DNA of 64,000 nucleotides, from NCBI RefSeq assembly GCF_009192765.1, contig NZ_VOHQ01000006.1:248001-312000 (forward strand), given 5' to 3'. The position numbers and the translations under genes are program-made. Under the pieces are notes generated by a model. The model was not told the DNA's origin, ran no database searches, and saw nothing but the letters and a program-made list of their open reading frames with translations. The number at the start of each line of letters is the position of its first letter. Position 1 is the stretch's first letter. Shown here one piece after another: positions 1-8,304 of this stretch. Source of the DNA: Agriterribacter humi (GTDB lineage Bacteria; Bacteroidota; Bacteroidia; Chitinophagales; Chitinophagaceae).

Positions 1-375
1 TTTGAATTTTACAAAAATGAATTTAAGGTGCATTATATCTTCAGCCAGATGAACAAAAAGCCTGTGATCAAAACCCTTCGTAAAGATTTTGAGCTGGTGT
101 TAATGCAACACCTTAATGCGCCGGGGTCCTATACACTAAAAAGCAATGAGGATTACTACCATGTATTTCCGGATGGTCAGGATTTTTATTATTACATTAC
201 CGACAGTGCCTGCAGCAACCTGTTGCGTATGGAAAGGGGAAGCAGAAAAAAAAGAATATTGGAAGCCATCATGCACAAAGGCAGCGATGGCATGCCCGAT
301 ACAATTGGCATAAAACATCACAATTTTAGTTTTGATATTGGATTAAAACGTTTACAGGATGATACTGAAAGATGA
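1..375 (+). CDS. Uncharacterised protein, C-terminal part, cut by the window edge
   Basis: The reading frame is open from base 1 (codons for FEFYKNEFKVHY precede a possible GTG at 28), so this is the 3' part of a gene starting upstream; the GTG is unlikely to be the real start. About 124 residues are visible, with no signal peptide or membrane segment in this part and a basic middle (RGSRKKR). I do not recognise the family. It overlaps the next gene, a FabZ-like dehydratase, by 17 bases, so the two are surely one operon and probably translationally coupled. Genes next to small FabZ-like proteins in Bacteroidota often belong to fatty-acid-derived pigment (flexirubin or aryl polyene) clusters; that is context only. 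Confidence 0.6.
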   Translation, partial: FEFYKNEFKVHYIFSQMNKKPVIKTLRKDFELVLMQHLNAPGSYTLKSNEDYYHVFPDGQDFYYYITDSACSNLLRMERGSRKKRILEAIMHKGSDGMPDTIGIKHHNFSFDIGLKRLQDDTER

Positions 376-733
376 TTTTTATACTATCACTTCCTTAACA
401 GTGGATAATGAAATTGCTGAGGCCTCACTGGAACTGAACCCGGCACACCCGATATTTGAAGGGCATTTTCCCGGGCAGCCTGTAGTGCCGGGCGTGTGTA
501 TGGTGCAAATGATAAAAGAAATACTGGAAACCGTTACCGGAAAAACTTTGATGTTAAAGCAGTCTGATCATATAAAATTTCTTTCCGTCATTAATCCGGT
601 CGAAGCTAAGCCGGTTCAGGCATCTGTTAAATTCAGCGAAAGGGAAAATGATGAACTGCATGTAGTTGCTTCCCTGAGTTGTGAAGAAAGGATTTGCCTG
701 AAATTAAAAGCTGTTTTTGTAATAACGGACTAA
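359..733 (+). CDS. FabZ/FabA-like hotdog-fold 3-hydroxyacyl-ACP dehydratase
   Basis: A 124-residue single hotdog domain, the usual size for a stand-alone dehydratase. The signature HPIFEGHFPGQPVVPGV near residues 30-46 matches the FabZ motif with the catalytic His (GHFP). The acidic residue of the second catalytic motif, usually Glu in the LxxEAxAQ helix, appears as Gln in MVQMIKE, so the activity could be specialised or reduced. Proteins of this short divergent type typically dehydrate ACP-bound intermediates in aryl polyene or flexirubin synthesis rather than in housekeeping fatty acid synthesis. It overlaps the upstream gene by 17 bases. The cluster continues outside the window, so the pathway cannot be fixed here. 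Confidence 0.75.
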   Translation: MILKDDFYTITSLTVDNEIAEASLELNPAHPIFEGHFPGQPVVPGVCMVQMIKEILETVTGKTLMLKQSDHIKFLSVINPVEAKPVQASVKFSERENDELHVVASLSCEERICLKLKAVFVITD

Positions 734-735
734 AG

Positions 736-770
736 AACCAATCAACTAACCAACCAACCACCAATCCATC
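736..770. repeat. Short-word intergenic repeat (ACCAACCAACCA type)
   Basis: The gap between the convergent FabZ-like and SelT/W/H genes consists almost entirely of ACCAATC/AACTAACC/AACC words, a C/A-rich low-complexity run of the kind found in many gaps of this window. On the minus strand it is GGTT-rich and directly follows the stop of the SelT/W/H gene. No terminator hairpin is evident. Confidence 0.5.
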
Positions 771-1041
771 AGCCAGAATGCCCCAGGTCTTTGGCAGGGT
801 TAACCACATCTCTTATTAACTGTTTCAATTCCTTAATTTCCGGGAAACGCCCTTCGGTTTTTCTGTCGAAAATAATTTTATTATTGATGCTGATGGTATA
901 ACGGCCGGCAGTATCCGAGGGCTGAAGCATTATCCCTTTCACATCTCCGGTAAAAGTAGTGAGCAATTCCTGCGCCATATAAGCCGCCCGCAACAGCCAT
1001 CCACACTGTGGGCAGTATTCGATGGTAATAACATCTTTCAT
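769..1041 (-). CDS. SelT/SelW/SelH (Rdx) family thioredoxin-like protein
   Basis: A 90-residue protein with the redox motif CPQCGW at residues 10-15 at the end of the first strand of a thioredoxin-like fold; the second cysteine stands where eukaryotic SelW-type proteins carry selenocysteine. The flanking pattern ITIEYCPQCGWLLRAAYMAQELL is typical of bacterial Rdx proteins, as is the conserved Phe-Asp-Arg-Lys segment (IIFDRKTEGRFPE). A cytosolic thiol redox role is inferred from the family; the substrate is unknown. It is a stand-alone gene, convergent with the FabZ-like gene and followed upstream by a secreted protein on the same strand. Confidence 0.85.
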   Translation of the reverse strand: MKDVITIEYCPQCGWLLRAAYMAQELLTTFTGDVKGIMLQPSDTAGRYTISINNKIIFDRKTEGRFPEIKELKQLIRDVVNPAKDLGHSG

Positions 1042-1087
1042 TGAACCTTGTATTGTGCTGTAAAAATATAAAAAGAAAACGGCGCTA

Positions 1088-1492
1088 TTAATTCTTTCTC
1101 CTTTTTACCCGCTTTGGAGGCTCCGCCATTATTTCATCCACTGTTTTTAATTTTTCATCGTCTGCTTTCTTTTTTATATAGATAGTACGATACAGGATTT
1201 GCGAAGGGATTTGCCTTGCTTTTACGGTGATATCTACCTTTTCAACTGTGGGTTCAAAAGGTAACCATAAGCTGTTACCATAAAATTTTCCGTAGGAGGA
1301 GGTAAAAATGAGCTGGGTGCTGTCCATAGGGCGGAAATTACCATTGGAAAGTTTTCCAATTACATTAATATAATTGTATGTCCCTTTTTTCAGGCTGTCT
1401 GTATACAGATTAAAATATATGCTGTCAACTTTTTGTGCAAACAGTGTAGTAAATAATAGCAGTAAAACGGGTATGAGTAATGCTTTTTTCAA
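1088..1492 (-). CDS. Hypothetical secreted or periplasmic protein
   Basis: A 134-residue protein beginning with a clear signal peptide (MKKALLIPVLLLLFTTLFA, cleavage near AQ), followed by a beta-rich domain and a very basic tail (PPKRVKRRKN). No cysteine lipobox. I do not recognise the family; the middle (KGTYNYINVIGKLSNGNFRP, then TSSYGKFYGN) resembles Ig-like or carboxypeptidase-regulatory-like folds in spacing, but that is a guess. It is upstream of the SelT/W/H gene on the same strand, 46 bases apart. Confidence 0.6.
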   Translation of the reverse strand: MKKALLIPVLLLLFTTLFAQKVDSIYFNLYTDSLKKGTYNYINVIGKLSNGNFRPMDSTQLIFTSSYGKFYGNSLWLPFEPTVEKVDITVKARQIPSQILYRTIYIKKKADDEKLKTVDEIMAEPPKRVKRRKN

Positions 1493-1791
1493 ATTTCATC
1501 CAATTTTATACATTGTTATGACGTATAAACAGCTACAAAAGTACAGTTGCGAGCGGTATTTTACTGAATCTTTGCTTTTATGTAACAAATAGAATGGCGC
1601 TTCCTGCTGACCGAAGCGAATACAGATTCTTCTCCCGCTTTGAGGCGGGATCAGAATGACAAGCAGTGGTAGTGGGATTGAGCTTTTTTGCTAATGCCGG
1701 ACAAAAAACCCATTGCCTGCCACCCTGGTTTTGTATTGTCGTTATAACGAAGGAAGGAATATTGGCAGTAATTATTTTACCTTAGTGCACT
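1493..1791. other. Intergenic region between divergent genes
   Basis: About 300 bases without a gene, between the secreted hypothetical (minus) and acetoacetyl-CoA synthetase (plus). It must hold the promoters for both. It contains one compound hairpin repeat (1626-1657). A perfect Bacteroidota promoter was not found for the ligase; the nearest -7-like box is TATTTTAC at 1773-1780. Confidence 0.5.
1626..1657. repeat. Compound palindromic repeat element
   Basis: Outer arms ATTCT (1626-1630) and AGAAT (1653-1657) enclose inner arms TCCCGC (1633-1638) and GCGGGA (1645-1650). The sequence resembles the scattered AGATTCTTC...TCAGAATGACA-type intergenic repeats of Bacteroidota; only one copy is visible here. 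It could serve as a transcript-end hairpin or be a remnant of a miniature mobile element. Confidence 0.5.
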
Positions 1792-3753
1792 ATGACCCCA
1801 CCTATATTATGGCAACCTTCTGAACAATTTAAGCGCAATTCCAATCTTGCAAAATATATGCAATGGCTAAAAGATAATTTGAATTTGGAATGTAAAGATT
1901 ATGATGCTTTATGGAAATGGTCTGTTGAACATCCCGCTGAATTCTGGAAGAGCATTTCGGATTATTTCAAGGGCATCCATCATTCTTCATACAGCAGTGT
2001 AATGAGCAATGATCCTATGCCCTATACAAAATGGTTTGAAGGAAGTACATTGAATTATGCAGAGCATATTTTCCGTAATGCAACGGACAAGCACCCGGCC
2101 ATCTTATTTCAATCCGAACGCCAGCCGCTTGCCGCCATCAGTTGGGAAGCGTTGAAACAAAGGGTAGCAGCATTACAAAGTTTTTTTATACAGCAGGGCA
2201 TACAACCGGGCGACAGGATTGCCGGCTATTTACCCAATATTCCTGAAGCTACCGTATCGCTATTGGCCGCTATGAGCGTTGGCGCGGTATGGAGCAGTTG
2301 TTCACCCGATTTTGGTTCTGCAAGCGTAATGGAACGTTTTCGGCAAATTGAACCCAGAATATTGATTGCTACCGATGGGTATGTGTATAACGGCAAATCC
2401 TTCAACCGTATGAAAGATGTAAAAGCCATTAAAGCGGCGCTTCCTTCGGTCGAAAAATTAATACGCATACCCTTTACCGGTAGTATCATTGAAGAAGGAA
2501 ATACGGCCGGAGCTGTATTATGGGATGAAGTAATGCAGACCTCATATACAGCTTTGCAATTTACTGCGGTTCCTTTTGGTCACCCCATATGGATATTATA
2601 TTCCTCCGGTACAACCGGTATACCAAAAGCAATTACGCATAGTCATGGCGGCGTATTGCTTGAGCATTTTAAATACCTGGCTTTTCACAATGATGTTCAG
2701 CCAGGTGAAAATTTTTTCTGGTTTACCACTACCGGCTGGATGATGTGGAATTATTTGCATGCTGCACTGCTTTTGGGCGCCACTATAGTATTGTACGATG
2801 GAAGTCCGGGTTATCCGGATATCAGCGCATTGTGGCGTATGGCGACAAAAATACCGGTACATCATTTTGGCACCAGCGCTCCCTTTATTATGGCCTGTAA
2901 AAAAGCAGGTATCCTTCCGGGTGAGTATGGCGATCTTTCCGCATTGCGTTCTGTGAGCTCCACCGGTTCGCCGCTTCCGCAGGAAGGATTTGATTATGTG
3001 TATGAAAAGATTAAGAAGGATTTGTGGCTGTGCAGCATGAGTGGCGGAACGGATGTTTGCACAGCATTTGTGGGTGGATGCTCCCTGTTGCCGGTATATG
3101 AAGGAGAAATCCAATGCAGGGCTTTAGGTTGCGAAATGTATGCTTTGGATGAAAATGGCAACCGTATAACGGATGAGGTAGGGGAAATGGTGATTACCAG
3201 GCCCATGCCTTCTATGCCTGTATTTTTCTGGAACGATAAGCAGTTTGAAAAATATCTTTCCAGCTACTTTGAAACCTATCCCGGAATATGGCGGCATGGC
3301 GACTGGGTGAAAATAACACCACGCAACGGCGTTGTTATTCTCGGAAGATCGGATGCTACACTTAACCGGCAGGGCGTACGCATTGGAACAGCAGAAATAT
3401 ACAGGGCGGTAGATACTGTGCCGGAGGTAAAAGACAGTCTTATTGTTAACATTGAATTGCCCGGCGGCGGTGATTATATGCCCTTATTTGTAGTAATGAA
3501 AGAAAATCACAGCTTAACCGCGGAAATAAAAGATACTATCAAAAGAACCTTACGCAGCACCTACTCTCCGCGTCATGTGCCCGATGAAATTATTGCGGTT
3601 AATGATATTCCCTATACCATCAGTGGTAAAAAAATGGAGATGCCCGTTAAAAAGATATTAATGGGTAAGCCATTAGAGCAATCAGTGAACGCCGGTTCAG
3701 TAAAAAACCCTGAATCGCTGGAGTTCTTTAAAACATTTGTGGTGAAAAAATAG
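1792..3753 (+). CDS. Acetoacetate--CoA ligase (acetoacetyl-CoA synthetase)
   Basis: A 653-residue member of the ANL adenylate-forming superfamily, full length for acetoacetyl-CoA synthetases. The P-loop-like motif YSSGTTGIPKAITHSHGG lies near residues 268-285, and the C-terminal Lys motif YTISGKKMEMPVKK near 610-625. The long N-terminal domain (WQPSEQFKRNSNLAKYMQWL) and the conserved WWxTS-like region separate it from acetyl-CoA synthetase. It activates acetoacetate to acetoacetyl-CoA with ATP, for ketone-body or leucine-derived carbon use. It stands alone on its strand. The ATG lies just after a C-poor leader without a clear Shine-Dalgarno sequence, as is usual in this phylum. Confidence 0.92.
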   Translation: MTPPILWQPSEQFKRNSNLAKYMQWLKDNLNLECKDYDALWKWSVEHPAEFWKSISDYFKGIHHSSYSSVMSNDPMPYTKWFEGSTLNYAEHIFRNATDKHPAILFQSERQPLAAISWEALKQRVAALQSFFIQQGIQPGDRIAGYLPNIPEATVSLLAAMSVGAVWSSCSPDFGSASVMERFRQIEPRILIATDGYVYNGKSFNRMKDVKAIKAALPSVEKLIRIPFTGSIIEEGNTAGAVLWDEVMQTSYTALQFTAVPFGHPIWILYSSGTTGIPKAITHSHGGVLLEHFKYLAFHNDVQPGENFFWFTTTGWMMWNYLHAALLLGATIVLYDGSPGYPDISALWRMATKIPVHHFGTSAPFIMACKKAGILPGEYGDLSALRSVSSTGSPLPQEGFDYVYEKIKKDLWLCSMSGGTDVCTAFVGGCSLLPVYEGEIQCRALGCEMYALDENGNRITDEVGEMVITRPMPSMPVFFWNDKQFEKYLSSYFETYPGIWRHGDWVKITPRNGVVILGRSDATLNRQGVRIGTAEIYRAVDTVPEVKDSLIVNIELPGGGDYMPLFVVMKENHSLTAEIKDTIKRTLRSTYSPRHVPDEIIAVNDIPYTISGKKMEMPVKKILMGKPLEQSVNAGSVKNPESLEFFKTFVVKK

Positions 3754-4088
3754 TGCAAGGTTCCGTTGCAGGTTACAAGTTACAGGGTGGCAATCTGTAA
3801 AAATGAACCTGATTCGGGTAGTTTTGCATCTGAGTATCCTATATGCCTGAAGTGCCTGCCTTGTGGCAAGCTATTGCGCGGGAACAGTTCAGTGTTTAGG
3901 TTAATCACAAAATTCGAAACCCGGAGAAACACCCAAATTCAAAAAATAAATTTCAACCCTCCTTTCGCCACGGTGTGCCTATTTGAAGATGCCAGAGATT
4001 CAAAGGCCAGCAATAGGCTCATAAATGATGCTGCTCTCAAATCCCAAACGACCTCATCTCAAATTTGAAATTTAAAATCTCAAATATC
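3754..4088. other. Convergent intergenic region with short-word repeats
   Basis: A 335-base gap between the ends of the convergent ligase and AI-2E permease genes. Just after the ligase stop come GCAAGGTT and GGTTACAAGTTACAGGGTGG words (3755-3790). Next to the permease stop is a TCTCAAATTTGAAATTTAAAATCTCAAAT tract (about 4050-4085). The middle is not obviously repetitive. The open frame crossing it has no family resemblance and I treat it as non-coding. Confidence 0.5.
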
Positions 4089-5216
4089 TTATTCTTCCTC
4101 GTCTTCCGCATCGGGCTTCCGCACATGCCTGTTCCTGAGCCGTACCGCCGGGTTGGTCATGGGGCTGAGCCCGGGACGTTCATCACCCAGCAAAATACCC
4201 CAGTGCCGGAATTCTGTGGTATGATCAAAAATAATTTTAAGTATGGCAATCATAGGCAGCGATAAAAACATGCCCGAAACACCGGCGAGGGTGCCACCTA
4301 TTATAACGCCAATGATACTTACCAGGGCATTGATTTTTATTTTGGATCCCACAATGCGGGGCATAAGAATATTATTATCCAAAAACTGAACAACCGTAAT
4401 AACAATCAGCACGGCAAACACATGCCATAGTTCAGGGGATGAAGTAAGCGTGAGCAGCACACCGATAATATTTCCAATGAGAGCCCCTACATAAGGAATA
4501 AGGTTAAGCACAGCGAAAATGATGGCAATCAGCATGGCATGCTTAATTCCTATGATCATCAAAATGCCCCCTAACAGTATCGTCATATAGGTTACCTGTA
4601 TCATTAACCCGATCAGGTAGCTTTTAACCATTACTTCGGTTTCGCGTAAAGCGGATTCTACCTGCGGATGATCATCCCTGTTGAACCACAGGAAGATAAA
4701 ACGCAGCAGCAGGTTTTTATAAAACAGGATAAGAAAAATATAAATGGGAAGCAATCCCATAAATACAAATACCCCGGTAAGCGATAAGGCGGCGCCGCTG
4801 AGGTACGAACCCGCATTGTTCAACAGGTTGGTGCCCTGTTCCTGCAGCACTTTGATCTGCTGGTCTGCAGAAAGGTTAAGGTTCCTGTTAACCCAGTCGC
4901 TTAAAGTTGTCCAGTGCTGGTTAAGATTTTTCTCTAATTGGGGAAAATCTTTTACTAATGATGCAATTTGCAGGGACAAAAAGCCCAGTATCAGTATTAC
5001 GATTAATGCTGCAGCTAAAATAACCAGCACAATCGCAATGATCTCAGGTATTTTTATTTTTCGCAGAAACCGGAACATGGGCAACAGCATGAGGCTTATG
5101 AAAAACGCCATCAGCAAAGGCATTATGATAGCATTCGCCACAGAAAAAAGGGCTATGATCAAACATAACCCCAGAAGTTCTATGGAACGTTTTACTGTTA
5201 AAGGCAATTGATTCAT
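4089..5216 (-). CDS. AI-2E family transporter (YdiK/PerM-like permease)
   Basis: A 375-residue integral membrane protein with two hydrophobic hairpins at the N-terminus (SIELLGLCLIIALFSVANAI), a central extracytoplasmic amphipathic region (residues 95-150) and four or more further membrane segments (GLMIQVTYMTILLGGILMII, LIPYVGALIGNIIGVLL, NALVSIIGVIIGGTLAGVSG). The motif LIPYVGALIG is typical of the UPF0118/AI-2E family. Members export autoinducer-2 in E. coli or ions elsewhere; the substrate cannot be told from sequence. A charged C-terminal tail ends in DAEDEEE. It is convergent with the ligase and divergent from the ceramidase-like gene. Confidence 0.9.
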   Translation of the reverse strand: MNQLPLTVKRSIELLGLCLIIALFSVANAIIMPLLMAFFISLMLLPMFRFLRKIKIPEIIAIVLVILAAALIVILILGFLSLQIASLVKDFPQLEKNLNQHWTTLSDWVNRNLNLSADQQIKVLQEQGTNLLNNAGSYLSGAALSLTGVFVFMGLLPIYIFLILFYKNLLLRFIFLWFNRDDHPQVESALRETEVMVKSYLIGLMIQVTYMTILLGGILMIIGIKHAMLIAIIFAVLNLIPYVGALIGNIIGVLLTLTSSPELWHVFAVLIVITVVQFLDNNILMPRIVGSKIKINALVSIIGVIIGGTLAGVSGMFLSLPMIAILKIIFDHTTEFRHWGILLGDERPGLSPMTNPAVRLRNRHVRKPDAEDEEE

Positions 5217-5316
5217 ACAGGGAATATTGTTACCAAGTTACATAAAAAAATATGCCAGTTAAAAATGTGATTTTGGTAGAGAACAAATTACTTATTTTTA
5301 AATAAAGATTGCTGTT

Positions 5317-6582
5317 ATGAAAAAAGGATTGCATCTTATTGTTTTCTTTTTTGCAACCACGGTTCTTGCAGCTCAGCATAATGACTCCGGGCACTTACTG
5401 GCGGGTGCTGCTGAGGCCATTATAAACCCGCCTGCCGGAACTTACCTCGCGGGATATGATCAGAACAGGAAAAGTACCGGCGTGCACGACAATCTTTTTG
5501 TAAAAGCCGTTGTGGTAGCCAACCGGCAAAATGCACTGGCCCTGGTTACCATAGACTGCATTGGGTTGCCCTACCCGGTTGTGCAGCAAATAAGAGACGC
5601 GGTAGAATTAAAACTGCCTGCCAATGTATTCAATGCAGGGCATATTATTATTTCTTCTACCCACACCCATTCGGGTCCGGACGTAATCGGTATTTGGGGA
5701 CAGGATATGCTGCACACCGGAACCGACAGCAGCTATATGCAGTTTTTAATCAATACCGCTACAGCCGTGATTGTAAAGGCATGGAAGCGCAAACGGGCGG
5801 TTGTGGCAAAGTATGCAGATAGCGCATTTGGAGAAGGTTGGGTTGAAAATGTTTCAGACAGCCTTGAGATAGACCGTTCAGTTGGGGTTGTGCAATTTAC
5901 CACTCCGGGTGGAAAAAATATTGCTACGCTTACCAACTTTGCCTGTCACCCTACTTTTTTGGGAAGAGAAAATACATTGGTGAGTGCGGATTTTCCTTCT
6001 GGGTTTTATAAGCAGATGAATGCTAAGCTGGGCGGGATAAACCTGTATATGCAGGGAGCGATAGGAGGATGGGTGCAGCCTGAAAAAGTAGCCCGTACAT
6101 TTGAAGAAGCAGAGCAAAAAGGAAAAGCGCTTGCCGCAGTGGTTAGCAGTGCATTGAAACGATCAAAAATGCTTGAAGGGAACGAGGTATCATTTTCTTC
6201 CAGCCGATTTGAAATGCCTGTAAACAATAAAGCGTTGAAGCAAATGGCCGATACCGGAATTATCCGGAGAGATATTAGCGAAGGCACTCCAACAGAAGTG
6301 GCGTGGTTTAGTATTGGCAGCGCAGTATTTGCCACGCATCCGGGAGAAACCTCTCCGTTATATTCTTTTGCAACCAAAAAATTAATGAAGAATAAAGGAC
6401 CAAAATTTGTTCTGGGACTGGGGCAGGACGAATTAGGCTATATTCTGAAACCCGATTTTTTTGATCCGGGCACAAAGCTGCATGCTGCTCCTTATCTTAC
6501 CAGCATGTCGCCAGGCAAAAAAGCCGGGGCTGCAATGATGCAGGTGCTGGCTGATCTCGCAGAGAAGAACGATGGCAGGTAG
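5317..6582 (+). CDS. Neutral/alkaline ceramidase N-terminal-domain protein, secreted
   Basis: A 421-residue protein with a signal peptide (MKKGLHLIVFFFATTVLAAQ) and the amidase fold of neutral ceramidases. Early strands GAAEAIINPPAGTYLAGY and the zinc-binding motif SSTHTHSGPD (about residues 110-119) are present, as are NFACHPTFLG (His ligand, about 208-217) and a C-terminal GLGQDELGYILKP. It is shorter than full ceramidases (about 650 residues) and lacks the C-terminal Ig-like domain, as do many Bacteroidota homologues whose substrate is unknown. It probably cleaves an amide bond in a lipid or sugar in the periplasm. Sphingolipid-making Bacteroidota make ceramide plausible, but this is inference. 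Confidence 0.82.
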   Translation: MKKGLHLIVFFFATTVLAAQHNDSGHLLAGAAEAIINPPAGTYLAGYDQNRKSTGVHDNLFVKAVVVANRQNALALVTIDCIGLPYPVVQQIRDAVELKLPANVFNAGHIIISSTHTHSGPDVIGIWGQDMLHTGTDSSYMQFLINTATAVIVKAWKRKRAVVAKYADSAFGEGWVENVSDSLEIDRSVGVVQFTTPGGKNIATLTNFACHPTFLGRENTLVSADFPSGFYKQMNAKLGGINLYMQGAIGGWVQPEKVARTFEEAEQKGKALAAVVSSALKRSKMLEGNEVSFSSSRFEMPVNNKALKQMADTGIIRRDISEGTPTEVAWFSIGSAVFATHPGETSPLYSFATKKLMKNKGPKFVLGLGQDELGYILKPDFFDPGTKLHAAPYLTSMSPGKKAGAAMMQVLADLAEKNDGR

Positions 6583-6642
6583 TCAGCAAACAGTGGTAAG
6601 GTGAATGCAGTAGCCACTCACTATTCACACCTCACTACTCAC
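6583..6642. repeat. Mirrored short-word repeat between convergent genes
   Basis: The 60-base gap reads AGTGGTAAGGTGAAT after the plus-strand stop and then CACTCACTATTCACACCTCACTACTCAC before the minus-strand stop. The two halves are partly complementary (GTGAAT with ATTCAC, AAGGTG with CACCTC), so transcripts from either gene could fold here. It may act as a bidirectional 3'-end structure, although no T-run follows. Confidence 0.55.
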
Positions 6643-7647
6643 TTACTGATTCACCAGTTTCATAGCGCCTTCGCTGTACCTGTTGCCAACATTGGGGTAG
6701 CGCGCTACTAAATCATTGATCTTTTTCAAATCATTTTCCGATAGATGAACATCCACGGCGCTGGCATTTTCTTCTAAGTATTTTCTTTTCTTGGTGCCGG
6801 GTATGGGAATAATATCATCACCCTGAGCCAGTACCCATGCCAGGGCAAGTTGAGCAGGTGTTGCGTTTTTGTTCTTAGCCAACGCTGCAAATTCATTCAC
6901 CAGTTTAATATTGTTTTGTAAGTGTTCCTCATCAAAACGGGGTAATGTGCGGCGAAAATCATCGGCGGCTAATTGTGCAGGATCATTTACCGTAGCAGTA
7001 ATTATTCCTCTTGCCAGTGGTGAATAAGGAATTAATGAAATGCCCAGTTCATGTACAGTATCTAATATTTCGCCCTCTATATCCCTGCTCAGTAATGAAT
7101 ACTCGCTCTGCAATGCAGCAATAGGGTGAACGGCATGTGCTTTCCGTATAGATTTTGCAGAGGCCTCGCTAAGCCCGAGGTAACGTACTTTACCTTCTTT
7201 TACCAGTTCGGCCATTGCGCCAACCGTTTCTTCTATAGGAATATTTTTATCTACGCGGTGAGCGTAATACAAATCAATCGTATCAATTTTTAATCGCTTC
7301 AAGCTCTTTTCTACAGCCGTTTTTATATATGCCGGCGATCCGTCAACATAAGTGCCTGGCAGGCCGCTATGTCCTGGTGCACTGTCTTTAAAACGAAAAC
7401 CGAATTTAGTGGCAATAAAGACTTTATCCCGGTTCTGAGTCAGCACCTGCGATACCAGCTCTTCATTTTTTCCGTTGCCATACATATCAGCCGTATCCCA
7501 AAAATTAATGCCCAGGTCTAAGGCCTTATGCAGCGTGGCGATGCTTTCGGTATCATCGGTAGGTCCATAAGCATAGCTCATACCCATACAGCCAAGTCCT
7601 ATAGCGGATAATTTTTCTTTTGTGTTGCCCAAATTCCTGTATTGCAT
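6643..7647 (-). CDS. Aldo/keto reductase
   Basis: A 334-residue single-domain aldo/keto reductase of the YajO/Tas-like class. The catalytic residues are visible: Asp and Tyr in [11 protein letters not shown] (about residues 49-59), Lys in [10 protein letters not shown], and His in DLYYAHRVD. The NADPH-binding end is [18 protein letters not shown]. It reduces small aldehydes or ketones with NADPH; the substrate is not predictable. It lies 18 bases downstream of the methionine sulfoxide reductase gene, so the two form an operon, which suggests a detoxification or oxidative-damage role. Confidence 0.92.
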   Translation of the reverse strand: MQYRNLGNTKEKLSAIGLGCMGMSYAYGPTDDTESIATLHKALDLGINFWDTADMYGNGKNEELVSQVLTQNRDKVFIATKFGFRFKDSAPGHSGLPGTYVDGSPAYIKTAVEKSLKRLKIDTIDLYYAHRVDKNIPIEETVGAMAELVKEGKVRYLGLSEASAKSIRKAHAVHPIAALQSEYSLLSRDIEGEILDTVHELGISLIPYSPLARGIITATVNDPAQLAADDFRRTLPRFDEEHLQNNIKLVNEFAALAKNKNATPAQLALAWVLAQGDDIIPIPGTKKRKYLEENASAVDVHLSENDLKKINDLVARYPNVGNRYSEGAMKLVNQ

Positions 7648-7665
7648 AAGATATTATTTATAAGG

Positions 7666-8139
7666 TTACCAGTGTATTAATTCAACTATTTTCTCAAGAT
7701 ATTGCTGGTCGGTTGTGTCAAACTGGTTGTATGCTTCACTGTCTGCATCCAGTACCCCTACTACTTTATTGTTTCTTATAACCGGCACCACAATTTCTGA
7801 CCTGGATAAGCTACTGCAGGCTATATGGCCCGGGAATTTTTCAACATCGGGCACAATAATCGTTTGGGCTTTTTCCCAACTGGCGCCGCATACGCCTCTT
7901 CCCCTACGGATACGGGTACACGCCACCGGGCCCTGGAAAGGACCCACCACCAGTTCATTTTCCCTAACGATATAAAACCCTGCCCAAAACCAGCCGAATT
8001 GCGCTTTAAGCGCCGCTGCTATATTGGCTAAATTAGCCACCAGGTCGGGTTCGTTCTCCATTAATGCTTTTACCTGCGGAATAAGCGATTGGTATTGCTC
8101 CGCTTTGGAACCCGTTGCAATAATCAAATCTTCTGCCAT
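7666..8139 (-). CDS. Free methionine-(R)-sulfoxide reductase (GAF domain, fRMsr)
   Basis: A 157-residue GAF-domain protein whose three conserved cysteines of free methionine-(R)-sulfoxide reductases are in place: GPVACTRI, GRGVCGASW and HIACSSLSRSE. It reduces free methionine-R-sulfoxide via thioredoxin. I place the start at the ATG ending at 8139 (MAEDLIIATGSK). A longer frame would add 24 residues (MNSPPCTPQPVPCNF...) encoded by an intergenic short-word repeat and without homology. The gene precedes the aldo/keto reductase by 18 bases. Confidence 0.93.
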   Translation of the reverse strand: MAEDLIIATGSKAEQYQSLIPQVKALMENEPDLVANLANIAAALKAQFGWFWAGFYIVRENELVVGPFQGPVACTRIRRGRGVCGASWEKAQTIIVPDVEKFPGHIACSSLSRSEIVVPVIRNNKVVGVLDADSEAYNQFDTTDQQYLEKIVELIHW

Positions 8140-8304
8140 GCTGCAAAGGTAGCAAGTTACCGGGTAGAAGTTGCAAGGTACGGGTTGCGGGGTGCAGGGA
8201 GGACTATTCAACCTATGCCTTCTCCCTTTTCACGCCTGCCTGCAGACAGGTTTCTCTTCTCACGTTTCTCACCATTCACCACTCACTACTCACCCCTCAC
8301 ATTC
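8140..8304. repeat. Intergenic repeat cluster, both word polarities
   Basis: On the minus strand, which is the coding strand of both neighbours, the DUF1080 stop is followed by GTGAGGGGTGAGTAGTGAG and GTGGTGAATGGTGAG words. Next comes a GC-rich near-palindrome (CCTGCCTGCAGACAGG on the plus strand, 8235-8250). Then, up to the methionine sulfoxide reductase start, there is a C-rich tract (CCTGCACCCCGCAACCCG and CTTGCAACTTCTACC). The same two-part layout occurs between trpD and trpC. Confidence 0.6.

Noticed and set aside
3766-4068. 100-residue open frame after the acetoacetyl-CoA synthetase gene
   Set aside because: It consists partly of intergenic short-word repeats, has no signal peptide or domain, and lies in the gap between two convergent genes.
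8140-8211. 24-residue N-terminal extension of the methionine sulfoxide reductase
   Set aside because: The extension is encoded by a C-rich intergenic repeat and is absent from the family, whose proteins begin near MAEDL.
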